Counted from the first letter of the stretch, positions 1 through 5,553 are shown. The stretch is DNA of 5,628 nucleotides from Stercoripulliclostridium_A sp045535235 (GCA_045535235.1 JAZSLG010000002.1:1-5628); one strand, 5' to 3'. Made by a program: numbers and translations. Notes: generated by a model from the sequence alone, not told the origin.

Positions 1-26
1 AAAGTTATATTAAATAAATCCTTAAC

Positions 27-103
27 TTGCCGTTAGGCAAATAAAACTGCCGAAAGGCAATACAACTCGTCGTTAGACGAATATCACAAATCCGAAAGGA
101 TTT
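27..103. repeat. Hairpin array with 7-nt spacers (left arm)
   Basis: Four short perfect stem-loops stand in a row: TTGCC-GTTA-GGCAA (27-40), TGCC-GAAA-GGCA (48-59), TCGTC-GTTA-GACGA (67-80) and AAATCC-GAAA-GGATTT (88-103). Loops alternate GTTA and GAAA. The three gaps are each exactly 7 nt: ATAAAAC (41-47), ATACAAC (60-66), ATATCAC (81-87). Hairpin centres lie 20-22 nt apart. Stem sequences differ while base pairing is kept, so this is a repeat of structure more than of sequence. I do not recognise a named family. Confidence 0.9.
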
Positions 104-111
104 ATTTAGTT

Positions 112-138
112 GTCGCAATTCCCTACGGGAAGAGCGAC
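112..138. repeat. Two-part inner hairpin, left arm
   Basis: GTCGC (112-116) pairs with GCGAC (134-138), and after an AA/GA internal loop TTCCC (119-123) pairs with GGGAA (127-131) around loop TAC. It is the innermost and longest hairpin of the left arm. The same structure in reverse complement is at 291-317, with identical sequence. A T6 run follows at 152-157, too far from the stem to be an ordinary intrinsic terminator. Confidence 0.85.
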
Positions 139-140
139 TA

Positions 141-288
141 ACGGTTGGGGATTTTTTACGCCTTAAAACTTAAAATTGAAAATTTGTTATAAATAGAACT
201 TATAGTAGGTATAAGTAAATATAAACCTTTAAATTAACTTAAATCATTGACAAAAATCTTAAAATGCAATAAAATTAAAAGCAAGGAA
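141..288. other. AT-rich centre of the inverted repeat
   Basis: This 148-nt non-repeated segment between the two arms is strongly AT-rich and has no credible coding sequence. A near-consensus rightward promoter is at 247-275. I searched the minus strand for a matching leftward promoter and saw only weak TATAAG- or TATAAC-like words without a convincing -35, so the element appears to fire in one direction despite its symmetric arms. I see no transposase fragment or target-site duplication. Confidence 0.7.
247..275 (+). promoter_or_regulatory. Sigma70-type promoter reading into the hairpin array
   Basis: A perfect -35 TTGACA (247-252) is followed by exactly 17 nt and a -10 TAAAAT (270-275), one base from TATAAT. 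The predicted start is near 281-283, immediately before the right arm. No start codon with a proper ribosome binding site and useful frame follows, so the product would be a non-coding RNA through the hairpins. Such AT-rich DNA yields chance promoters, but the perfect -35 and ideal spacing make this better than most. Confidence 0.6.
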
Positions 289-426
289 TAGTCGCTCTTC
301 CCGTAGGGAATTGCGACAACTAAATAAATCCTTACGGATTTGTGATATTCGTCTAACGACGAGTGATATTGCCTTTCGGCAGTTATATTTGCCTTGGCAA
401 GTTGTGGATTTATTTAATATAACTTT
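289..426. repeat. Right arm of the ~140-nt inverted repeat
   Basis: It is the reverse complement of 1-140. Hairpins in order are 291-317, 326-341 (loop TTAC), 349-362 (loop TAAC), 370-381 (loop TTTC) and 389-400 (loop shortened to TT). The first three gaps after 341 are GTGATAT, GTGATAT and GTTATAT, each 7 nt. The 11-mer TAAATAAATCC (321-331) and GGATTTATTTA (406-416) again frame the set. Relative to the left arm, the changes are one loop base at 334, two spacer bases at 365-366, one spacer base at 385, a 2-nt loop deletion near 394-395, and two bases after the last hairpin. Confidence 0.95.
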
Positions 427-497
427 GGCATTAGCCAAAATATAACTGCTTGTAAAACAAGCAATATAACTTTTAGCCACAAGGCTAAAAATATAAC
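424..497. repeat. Distal hairpin array with exact ATATAAC spacers
   Basis: Three further stem-loops follow the right arm: TTTGGC-ATTA-GCCAAA (424-439), TGCTTGT-AAA-ACAAGCA (447-463) and TTTTAGCC-ACAA-GGCTAAAA (471-490). Each is followed by the identical 7-mer ATATAAC (440-446, 464-470, 491-497). Stems lengthen outward (6, 7, 8 bp) and share no sequence. The spacer is the reverse complement of the GTTATAT spacer in the right arm, so spacer orientation switches across 401-423. If the left arm is symmetric, equivalent hairpins should lie upstream of the window. Confidence 0.9.
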
Positions 498-525
498 TAT
501 ATTAACCTAATCTTTTGTGGATAAG

Positions 526-567
526 AAAAGCCCACCATATTTCGCTACTTGCGAAGTATAGTGGGCT
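526..567 (-). terminator. Rho-independent terminator of the LRR lipoprotein gene
   Basis: Read on the minus strand, AGCCCAC-TATACTTCGC, loop AAGTA and GCGAAATATGGTGGGCT form a 17-bp stem with one mismatch and one G-T wobble. TTTTC-TT follows directly. It lies about 60 nt beyond the stop codon of the minus-strand gene. On the plus strand the same stem is followed by ATACTTTTGTT, so it could also stop transcription leaving the hairpin array. Confidence 0.85.
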
Positions 568-625
568 ATACTTTTGTTATGAACTAAAAATCCCTAATAG
601 AAGAGACCCTATTTGCCCCATTAAT

Positions 626-3600
626 TTACTTTTTGTACCAATATTCGTCATAATCAACGTCAAACAACTCGTCGTTACTAGTTGGTATATTTACGTCGAC
701 GAGCGTACCACCCGTCTTATTTTTCCATTGAGAAGATGATTCGGTCCTATACCAAGTGGAAGGGTCTTCAAAGGTAATACTTGTTAGTGAGTCACAATTA
801 GAGAAGGCATGATTTCCAATTTTCTCTACCGACTTACCAATGGTTACGCTTTTTAATGAGTCATAGTTAGAGAATGCATAAGCCTTTATTTCCGTCACGG
901 TATCAGGTATTACTAAATCGGTCACTTCTTCTCCGTTTAGATATAGTTTTGCTCTACTATTATATAGCGGATTTGCATAACAATCACCAAACGTTATTCC
1001 ACACCATTGTTCTATTGTTCCTAGATAATTCACACTAGTGAGTGAGTCGCAATTATAGAATGCAAAATCTCCTATGCTAGTTACCGAGTTTCCTATAGTT
1101 ACGCTAGTGAGTGAGGTGCAATCTTCAAATGCAGAACTTCCTATGCTTGCCCCACTTGTAATTATTACTTCTTTTAGTTTTGATTTAGAAATATAACTTA
1201 TTGCAATAGTTGGAATACTTGCATATTCTATTGGGCAATTATAGAATGCTTGCTGTCCTATGCTAGTTACAGAGTTAGGTATGGTTAAGCTAGTTAGGGA
1301 GTTGCAACCACGGAATGCATATCCTCCTATGCTCGTTACACTGTCGGGAATTACTACGCTAGTCATTGTTCTATTATTATAGAAAGCATATTTGTAAATT
1401 GAATTTATCTCACTAGATAAGGTTAACTCTGTCTCACTTCCTGCATATCCTATTAATATCTTTTCTTCGCCATCGGTATAGATTATATACCCGTTACTGT
1501 CCGTTGAAAGTTTACTGGGTGTTTCAAGTGAGGAATATACGTCTAACGCATAATAGCCTACGTAGCCGTTAGAAGAATTTCCCTTTTCTATGGTAAGGCT
1601 TGATAGATTATAGACTTCTACAAGCTTATAGCAATCATCAAATGCACTATTTCCAATGCTGGTTACGGAGTTACCTATCGTTACGCTACTTAGTGAGGCA
1701 CAATTATAGAATGCATAACTTCCTATGCTCTCTACTGAGTCACCAATATTTACGCTTATTAGTGAGGTACAATTATAGAATGCATAACTTCCTATGCTCT
1801 CTACTGAGTCACTAATAGTTACGCTTATTAGTGAGGTACAATTACGGAATGCATCATATCCTATAAATTTACAGCTATCCGCTATGGTAAGCGACGTTGC
1901 CGTTTTATCCACAATTCCCATTGCTACTAAGTATAGGTTGTCTTCGTTTCCTAAATACTTTACGTTATCTTTTACGTTATAACATAGTGAGGTGCAATTA
2001 GAAAATGCACCATATCCTATGCTAGTTACAGAGTTAGGTATGGTTACGCTTGTTAGTGCGGTACAATATTCGAATGCATAATCTCCTATGCTCGTTACAG
2101 AGTTAGGTATGGTTACGTTTGTTAGTGCGGTACAATAAGTGAATGCATAATCTCCTATGCTCGTTACGGAGTCGGGAATTACTACTCTTGTTATTGAACT
2201 ATTTCTATAGAATGCATATTGATTAATTGCCGTTATACCACTAGGTAAGGTTAGCTCCGCTTCGCTTCCTTCGTATCCGACTAATATCTTTCCATCTCCA
2301 TCGGTATAAATCATATATCCATTACTATCTGTTGAGAGTTTACTTTGTGTTTCAAGTGAGGTATATACGTTCTTTGCATAGTAGCCTACGTAGCCGTTAG
2401 ATAAACTACCTGCCGTTATATTCAAAGAGGATAGATTATAAACTTCTATGAGTCTATAACAATTATAGAATGCATCTTCTCCTATGCTCGTTACCGAGTT
2501 AGGTATGGTTAAGCTAGTTAGTGAGGTGCAATTACGGAATGCCTCCTTTCCTATGCTTGTTACGGAGTCGGGTATTACTACGCTAGTTATTGTGTCATCG
2601 TTATAGAACGTATATTTGTTAATCGCCGTTATACCACTTGGTAAAGTTAATTCCGTTTCGCTTTCGGGATATCCTACTAGTATTTTTTCTTCTCCATCGG
2701 TATATGTTATATATCCGTTACTATCCGTCGAGAGTTTACTTGGACTATCAAGCGAGGTATATACGTCTAACGCATATCTGCCTAAGTAGCCGTTAGATGA
2801 ACTACCTGCCGTTATATTCAAAGAGGATAGATTGTAGATTTCTACTAGGTTATAACTACCACTAACCGCCTCATAACCCACGCTCGTTACCGAGCTACCT
2901 ATGGTTACACTAACAAGATTACGGCAACCATAAAACGCCCAATCCCCTATACTTTCTATCGAGTTACCAACGGTTATGCTTGTTAGTGAGTCACAAGCAT
3001 AGAATGAGCCAAAAGGTATTATATCGCCATTTACAGTTACTTTCTTCAAGCTTGTAGGAATACAGTAGGTAGCATAACTTTCCGAATAATAGTTATAATA
3101 CTGTTTAGTCATCTTGCCACCGCTAAACGTGCTGGTACCAAATATATATCCAAATAGCCCTATTGTCCCTACTGCACTTGCATTATTGCCGACAAATGGT
3201 ATTGTTATTTCTTCCAGTGAAGAACAGCCACCAAACGCCCCGCATTCTATACTGGTTACCGAGTCGGGGATAGTTATGCTCGTTAGAGAGGTGCAACCCT
3301 CAAAAACACCGTTACCAATACTCGTTAGCGAGTCGGGGAAAGTTATGTCCGTTAGCGACGTGCAACCCTTGAAAACACCGTTTTCCATACTATTTATCGA
3401 GTCGGGGATAGTTACCCTCGTTAGCGACGTACAATCCTCAAAAGCACCGCTACCAATACTCGTTATCGAGTCGCCAATTATTACCTCGGTTATCGTTTTA
3501 TCACCCAAAAATTGTTTTTCCGCAATAGTCTTACCCTTGGTGATTATAAGCGCGCCGGTAGTGATTTCTATCGGTATAGGATGGGAATATACGCTAAAAC

Positions 3601-4432
3601 GTGGATTGGTTTCACCAAACTTTGCAAAAACAAAATATTTGCCGGGAGGTAATAACTTGTCATCCATGGTTAACAACTCGTTGCCGTTTACCACCTTGCC
3701 CACTTGGATTTGGTCAAAATATTGGTCTTTTGGGTATTCCTTGCCTTTGTAGGTTACGGTAATAGGATTAATGACTATGTTTTCGGAATAGGGCGTAACG
3801 ACAAAGCTAATACTATATTCATTAATAGAATAGTTACTTGCTTCAAAGAAATAGTTTTTGTATTCGGCGTTATATTGTTGAGCAAAATTAATGCTCGTCA
3901 TAGCAGTAACGTCTACCTTTTCACTGTCGCTTTCTTCCAAATCGGTATATCTTTTCAAATTGAACTCATGCTCTTTTACACCGCTTTTTATAATATCAAT
4001 GACCACGTCGACGCTATGAAGGCCGTCGGTGGTTTTGAAAAGTAGCTTGTACGTGCCGGGTACGTTGGCGCTCGTTTCCCCCTTTTCCATAAAGTCAAAA
4101 AGCACTTTATTAAAAGACAATTGTCCATCGGGATTGTATTTTATTACTTCGTAATAATCCTCGCCAATCTTCTTCCTATACCCATTGGTATAAACGTAAT
4201 TAACCGTAACGTCCTCCAAAGTAAAGGCTTCGTGGTTGTTGGGAATATCGTCATAGACGCAACTGTAATAGTTGGGAGAATCATTATTACCCTTTATTAT
4301 TACCTCTATCTTCTCAATGGTGCCGTAATCTTTATTGGAATTGGAATTATTTTGCGAATTGTTGCACGCACCAAAAATGACGGCAAAAACCGCACAAATA
4401 CATAAAACCAGTATAACGTACCTTTTTTTCAT
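626..4432 (-). CDS. BspA-like leucine-rich-repeat lipoprotein
   Basis: A 1268-residue surface lipoprotein. The ATG at 4430-4432 is chosen because it begins a typical signal peptide (MKKR, hydrophobic stretch) ending in FGAC with lipid Cys23. An in-frame ATG at 4504 would lie inside the promoter. An Asn/Ser linker is followed by two regions that look Ig-like (about 38-148 and 180-292), each with a PG-[TK]-Y strand (125-129, 263-266). About 25 LRR_5/BspA repeats (period ~23, pattern DSVTSIGxxAFxNCTSLTSVTIP) run from 320 to ~1223. They are interrupted by inserts at about 413-467, 817-850 and 1136-1176 and by three related inserts beginning YNLSSL. The C-terminus (1225-1268) is a short cap ending YWYKK. 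There is no LPXTG signal, dockerin or catalytic motif. LRR_5 proteins are generally linked to adhesion and surface binding; the ligand here is unknown. Own promoter (4486-4514) and terminator (526-567) make it monocistronic. Confidence 0.95.
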   Translation of the reverse strand: MKKRYVILVLCICAVFAVIFGACNNSQNNSNSNKDYGTIEKIEVIIKGNNDSPNYYSCVYDDIPNNHEAFTLEDVTVNYVYTNGYRKKIGEDYYEVIKYNPDGQLSFNKVLFDFMEKGETSANVPGTYKLLFKTTDGLHSVDVVIDIIKSGVKEHEFNLKRYTDLEESDSEKVDVTAMTSINFAQQYNAEYKNYFFEASNYSINEYSISFVVTPYSENIVINPITVTYKGKEYPKDQYFDQIQVGKVVNGNELLTMDDKLLPPGKYFVFAKFGETNPRFSVYSHPIPIEITTGALIITKGKTIAEKQFLGDKTITEVIIGDSITSIGSGAFEDCTSLTRVTIPDSINSMENGVFKGCTSLTDITFPDSLTSIGNGVFEGCTSLTSITIPDSVTSIECGAFGGCSSLEEITIPFVGNNASAVGTIGLFGYIFGTSTFSGGKMTKQYYNYYSESYATYCIPTSLKKVTVNGDIIPFGSFYACDSLTSITVGNSIESIGDWAFYGCRNLVSVTIGSSVTSVGYEAVSGSYNLVEIYNLSSLNITAGSSSNGYLGRYALDVYTSLDSPSKLSTDSNGYITYTDGEEKILVGYPESETELTLPSGITAINKYTFYNDDTITSVVIPDSVTSIGKEAFRNCTSLTSLTIPNSVTSIGEDAFYNCYRLIEVYNLSSLNITAGSLSNGYVGYYAKNVYTSLETQSKLSTDSNGYMIYTDGDGKILVGYEGSEAELTLPSGITAINQYAFYRNSSITRVVIPDSVTSIGDYAFTYCTALTNVTIPNSVTSIGDYAFEYCTALTSVTIPNSVTSIGYGAFSNCTSLCYNVKDNVKYLGNEDNLYLVAMGIVDKTATSLTIADSCKFIGYDAFRNCTSLISVTISDSVESIGSYAFYNCTSLISVNIGDSVESIGSYAFYNCASLSSVTIGNSVTSIGNSAFDDCYKLVEVYNLSSLTIEKGNSSNGYVGYYALDVYSSLETPSKLSTDSNGYIIYTDGEEKILIGYAGSETELTLSSEINSIYKYAFYNNRTMTSVVIPDSVTSIGGYAFRGCNSLTSLTIPNSVTSIGQQAFYNCPIEYASIPTIAISYISKSKLKEVIITSGASIGSSAFEDCTSLTSVTIGNSVTSIGDFAFYNCDSLTSVNYLGTIEQWCGITFGDCYANPLYNSRAKLYLNGEEVTDLVIPDTVTEIKAYAFSNYDSLKSVTIGKSVEKIGNHAFSNCDSLTSITFEDPSTWYRTESSSQWKNKTGGTLVDVNIPTSNDELFDVDYDEYWYKK
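1313..1630 (-). repeat. Intragenic module copy 3 (106 codons)
   Basis: Encodes protein residues 935-1040: an LRR tail with YNLSSL, a linker containing KLSTDSNGY and YTDGEEKIL, then two LRRs. It aligns without gaps to the copies at 2141-2458 and 2537-2854 and is the most diverged, reading TIEKGNSSNG where the others read NITAG, and SSEINSI where the others read PSGITAI. This supports segmental duplication inside the gene. Confidence 0.9.
1701..1838 (-). repeat. Two 69-nt LRR units, nearly identical in DNA
   Basis: Units 1701-1769 and 1770-1838 differ at only two of 69 bases. The encoded 23-residue repeats both read SYAFYNC and DSVESIG. Near-identity including third codon positions indicates a recent duplication or gene conversion. 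Confidence 0.95.
2028..2165 (-). repeat. Second pair of near-identical 69-nt LRR units
   Basis: Units 2028-2096 and 2097-2165 differ at four bases, three of them clustered at the codons for EY versus TY before the repeat's conserved Cys. Like the pair at 1701-1838, it points to recent unit-by-unit expansion of the LRR tract. Confidence 0.9.
2141..2458 (-). repeat. Intragenic module copy 2 (106 codons)
   Basis: Encodes residues 659-764. It is closest to copy 1 (2537-2854), sharing NITAG, NGYxGxYA and LPSGITAIN at matching positions. Its start lies 132 codons after that of copy 1, while copy 3 starts a further 276 codons on, because extra LRRs and the insert at residues 817-850 separate them. 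Confidence 0.9.
2537..2854 (-). repeat. Intragenic module copy 1 (106 codons)
   Basis: Encodes residues 527-632. The module has an LRR tail (NLVEIYNLSSL), a linker with KLSTDSNGY and YTDGEEKILVGY, and two LRRs ending in IGKEAF. Unusually, the LRR just before it carries SGS where the conserved NC pair sits in other repeats. Confidence 0.9.
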
Positions 4433-4443
4433 AGCCCTCTTAG

Positions 4444-4451
4444 CTCCCTCT
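4444..4451 (-). promoter_or_regulatory. Ribosome binding site fixing the lipoprotein start
   Basis: On the minus strand AGAGGGAG ends 11 nt before the ATG at 4432. A second purine run, AAGAGGG (4441-4435), ends only 2 nt before it and is too close to be the main site. Together with the signal peptide and the promoter position this rules for the 4432 start and against the in-frame ATG at 4504. Confidence 0.7.
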
Positions 4452-4485
4452 ACGTATAATATACCTATAACTATATAACGTATAC

Positions 4486-4514
4486 ATTGTATAATAACTA
4501 TCACACGTTGTCAA
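4486..4514 (-). promoter_or_regulatory. Promoter of the LRR lipoprotein gene
   Basis: On the minus strand a perfect TTGACA (4514-4509) is followed by 17 nt and TACAAT (4491-4486). The predicted start near 4479 gives a leader of about 47 nt. An imperfect AT-rich inverted repeat with TACGT ends (4451-4455 and 4478-4482) overlaps the transcript start and leader. Its role, if any, is unknown. Confidence 0.8.
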
Positions 4515-4573
4515 TACGGAAGGCTCTTGTATATTTAACCTATTACACTCTTACTGCTAACTTAACCAAATTC

Positions 4574-4603
4574 TTGCACTCCTATGTGATATTGTGCTAT
4601 AAT
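4574..4603 (+). promoter_or_regulatory. Promoter of the TRIC-family gene
   Basis: A perfect -10 TATAAT (4598-4603) is preceded by TGC, making an extended -10. The -35 is weak: TTGCAC (4574-4579) at 18 nt. The predicted start near 4610 leaves a leader of only about 24 nt, too short for a riboswitch. It is arranged back to back with the divergent lipoprotein promoter, with 59 nt between the two -35 boxes. Confidence 0.75.
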
Positions 4604-4622
4604 TCACTCGGAATTAAAAATT

Positions 4623-4627
4623 AGGAA
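4623..4627 (+). promoter_or_regulatory. Ribosome binding site of the TRIC-family gene
   Basis: AGGAA lies 6 nt before the ATG at 4634, a normal distance. It supports that start, as does the family's usual short hydrophilic N-terminus before the first membrane helix. Confidence 0.75.
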
Positions 4628-4633
4628 TTTATT

Positions 4634-5326
4634 ATGGACGTAACGGAAATTGTTTTATTCGTCGTGGAAATATTGGGTACTATCGCCTTTACTATATCGG
4701 GTGCTTTTTGCGCTATAAAGGCTAGACTGGACATCTTCGGAGTGGTGTTTATCGGCGCAATTACCGCTGTTGGTGGCGGTATCGTAAGAGATATTATAAT
4801 CGGCCACACACCTCCACGCATTTTTGACAATTACCCCATTCTTATTATCGCCTTCGTAACCGCCGTCATAGCCTTTCTTATTGCTTACTTCCTACGCAAA
4901 AAATTTGACGGAATTAGCCTAATAATCGATAAAATTAACAACGTTTTTGATGCCATTGGACTGGGTGCTTTTTCCGTTATCGGTACCGAAATTGCTTTTA
5001 CCGAAGGACTATCCGCAAACCCCCTACTCGCCATTTTACTTGGCGTGCTAAGTGGCGTAGGCGGTGGTGTAGTTAGGGACGTTCTCACCGCAAGCACTCC
5101 CTATATCTTCAAAAAACACGTATATGCCGTTGCATCACTGGTGGGCGCTATCGCCTATTACGTTATTAGGCTTTACGTATCATACGTTTGGCTTCCCTCG
5201 TTGGTTGGTATGCTAATCGTAATCGTCATACGTTTACTCGCGACTCGTTACCACTGGGGACTCCCCAAAGCACACATAGAAATGGAATATGAGCCCATCT
5301 TTCACCCCAAGAAAAAAGGAGAGTAA
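4634..5326 (+). CDS. TRIC channel / UPF0126 (YadS-like) membrane protein
   Basis: A complete 230-residue protein of the prokaryotic TRIC family (Pfam PF03458, named both UPF0126 and Gly_transporter), at normal length. It has about seven hydrophobic segments in two homologous halves. Half one has GTIAFTISGAF at 15-25 and GGGIVRD at 47-53, followed by TPPRIF (59-64). Half two has DAIGLGAFSVIGTEIA at 106-121 and GGGVVRD at 143-149. The Gly-rich kinks and Arg-Asp pairs are the family's hallmarks. Structurally studied bacterial members are trimers with a pore in each subunit that conduct monovalent cations such as potassium. Other members were linked to glycine uptake through glycine riboswitches, but no riboswitch fits in the ~24-nt leader here. 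The C-terminal tail (about 205-230) is hydrophilic and ends KKKGE, probably cytoplasmic. It is monocistronic. Family assignment is firm; the transported ion or solute is not determinable from sequence. Confidence 0.93.
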   Translation: MDVTEIVLFVVEILGTIAFTISGAFCAIKARLDIFGVVFIGAITAVGGGIVRDIIIGHTPPRIFDNYPILIIAFVTAVIAFLIAYFLRKKFDGISLIIDKINNVFDAIGLGAFSVIGTEIAFTEGLSANPLLAILLGVLSGVGGGVVRDVLTASTPYIFKKHVYAVASLVGAIAYYVIRLYVSYVWLPSLVGMLIVIVIRLLATRYHWGLPKAHIEMEYEPIFHPKKKGE

Positions 5327-5357
5327 AACGCGTTATTTTAGCGCTATACTTCACTAA

Positions 5358-5420
5358 ATAAAGAGTCCCTGCAGGGCGCAGTACGAGTAGTACAGCAACC
5401 CTTTGGGACTCTCTCTTTAT
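5358..5420 (+). terminator. Long compound stem-loop, probable terminator
   Basis: Outer stem AGAGTCCC (5362-5369) pairs with GGGACTCT (5405-5412). Inside it AGGG (5373-5376) pairs with CCCT (5399-5402), then GC and GTAC (5378-5384) pair with GTAC and GC (5390-5396) around loop GAGTA. Alternatively ATAAAGAG (5358-5365) can pair with CTCTTTAT (5413-5420), bulging CTCT. It starts about 30 nt after the TRIC stop. The plus-strand tail (CTCTTTATCTC) is poorer than the minus-strand tail (TTTATTT), so it may serve both directions. It is longer and more branched than an ordinary terminator. Confidence 0.6.
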
Positions 5421-5435
5421 CTCGTCTAGCATCTA

Positions 5436-5450
5436 AACTAACGTGTTTTT
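5436..5450 (+). repeat. 15-nt direct repeat, copy 1
   Basis: AACTAACGTGTTTTT here recurs as AACTAGCGCGTTTTT at 5604-5618, with two transitions in 15 bases. The pair brackets the heptamer blocks. Confidence 0.5.
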
Positions 5451-5519
5451 AAGAGGCTAGGCAACGGTGAGAACAAATTAAACCTTTTCCTTGTGAGCGA
5501 AGCGTAGCGGAGTGAAGCA

Positions 5520-5553
5520 ATTCTGAATTCTGCATTCTAAATTCTGCATTCGC
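5520..5553 (+). repeat. Heptanucleotide tandem repeat, block A
   Basis: Units ATTCTGA, ATTCTGC, ATTCTAA, ATTCTGC and partial ATTCGC follow one another with an exact 7-nt period. It is non-coding in context and about 190 nt beyond the TRIC stop. Directly upstream (5494-5518) is a purine-rich block with the repeated words GCGAAGC, GTAGCGG and GTGAAGC. Confidence 0.8.

Larger units (their letters stand above)
1..140. repeat. Left arm of a ~140-nt inverted repeat
   Basis: The reverse complement of this stretch matches 289-426 with about seven mismatches and one 2-nt gap. It runs flush to the window start and its partner continues into further array sequence, so the full element probably extends leftwards beyond the window. 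It contains five hairpins (27-40, 48-59, 67-80, 88-103, 112-138). An 11-mer TAAATAAATCC at 11-21 and its complement GGATTTATTTA at 98-108 frame the first four. Differences from the other arm fall only in hairpin loops and spacers. No open reading frame of interest crosses it. Confidence 0.95.
281..567 (+). ncRNA. Candidate structured RNA of tandem hairpins
   Basis: This is the inferred transcript from the promoter at 247-275, ending at the stem-loop 529-567, whose plus-strand tail is the T-rich CTTTTGTT. It would contain eight hairpins in series: 291-317, 326-341, 349-362, 370-381, 389-400, 424-439, 447-463 and 471-490. Most are separated by 7-nt linkers. Existence of the RNA is inference from promoter, array and terminator order. 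It matches no RNA class I recognise. The 3' end is uncertain because the terminator is better formed for the opposite strand. Confidence 0.3.

Noticed and set aside
259..480. 73-codon open frame on the minus strand across the hairpin array
   Set aside because: It runs through inverted-repeat hairpins and has no ribosome binding site or recognisable protein features. Its Cys/Ser/Arg-rich composition is what palindromic repeat DNA gives by chance.
1..500. CRISPR array
   Set aside because: There is no constant long repeat and no variable spacer. The variable parts are self-complementary hairpins and the constant part is only 7 nt. No cas gene is present.
1..520. Insertion sequence or integron attC sites
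   Set aside because: There is no transposase or integrase remnant, no target-site duplication in view, and no attC core-site pattern. A non-autonomous fold-back element remains possible and is reported as a finding instead.
515..739. 74-codon open frame on the plus strand
   Set aside because: It overlaps the terminator and the 3' end of the lipoprotein gene on the opposite strand and has no ribosome binding site or family resemblance.
3114..3752. 212-codon open frame on the plus strand
   Set aside because: It is antisense to the LRR region. Its repeated words (ILVxESGIV) are mirror images of the LRR codons, so it is a shadow of the repeat gene.
4433..4504. 24-codon N-terminal extension of the lipoprotein from an ATG at 4504
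   Set aside because: That ATG lies between the -35 and -10 boxes of the gene's own promoter and would bury the signal peptide. The start at 4432 gives a proper lipoprotein leader.
4604..4633. Glycine riboswitch upstream of the PF03458 gene
   Set aside because: Some family members are preceded by one, but the leader from the predicted start to the ATG is only about 24 nt, too short for any riboswitch.
4885..5432. Minus-strand open frames opposite and after the TRIC gene
   Set aside because: They are antisense to a well-defined membrane protein gene or cross its terminator, with no supporting start signals.
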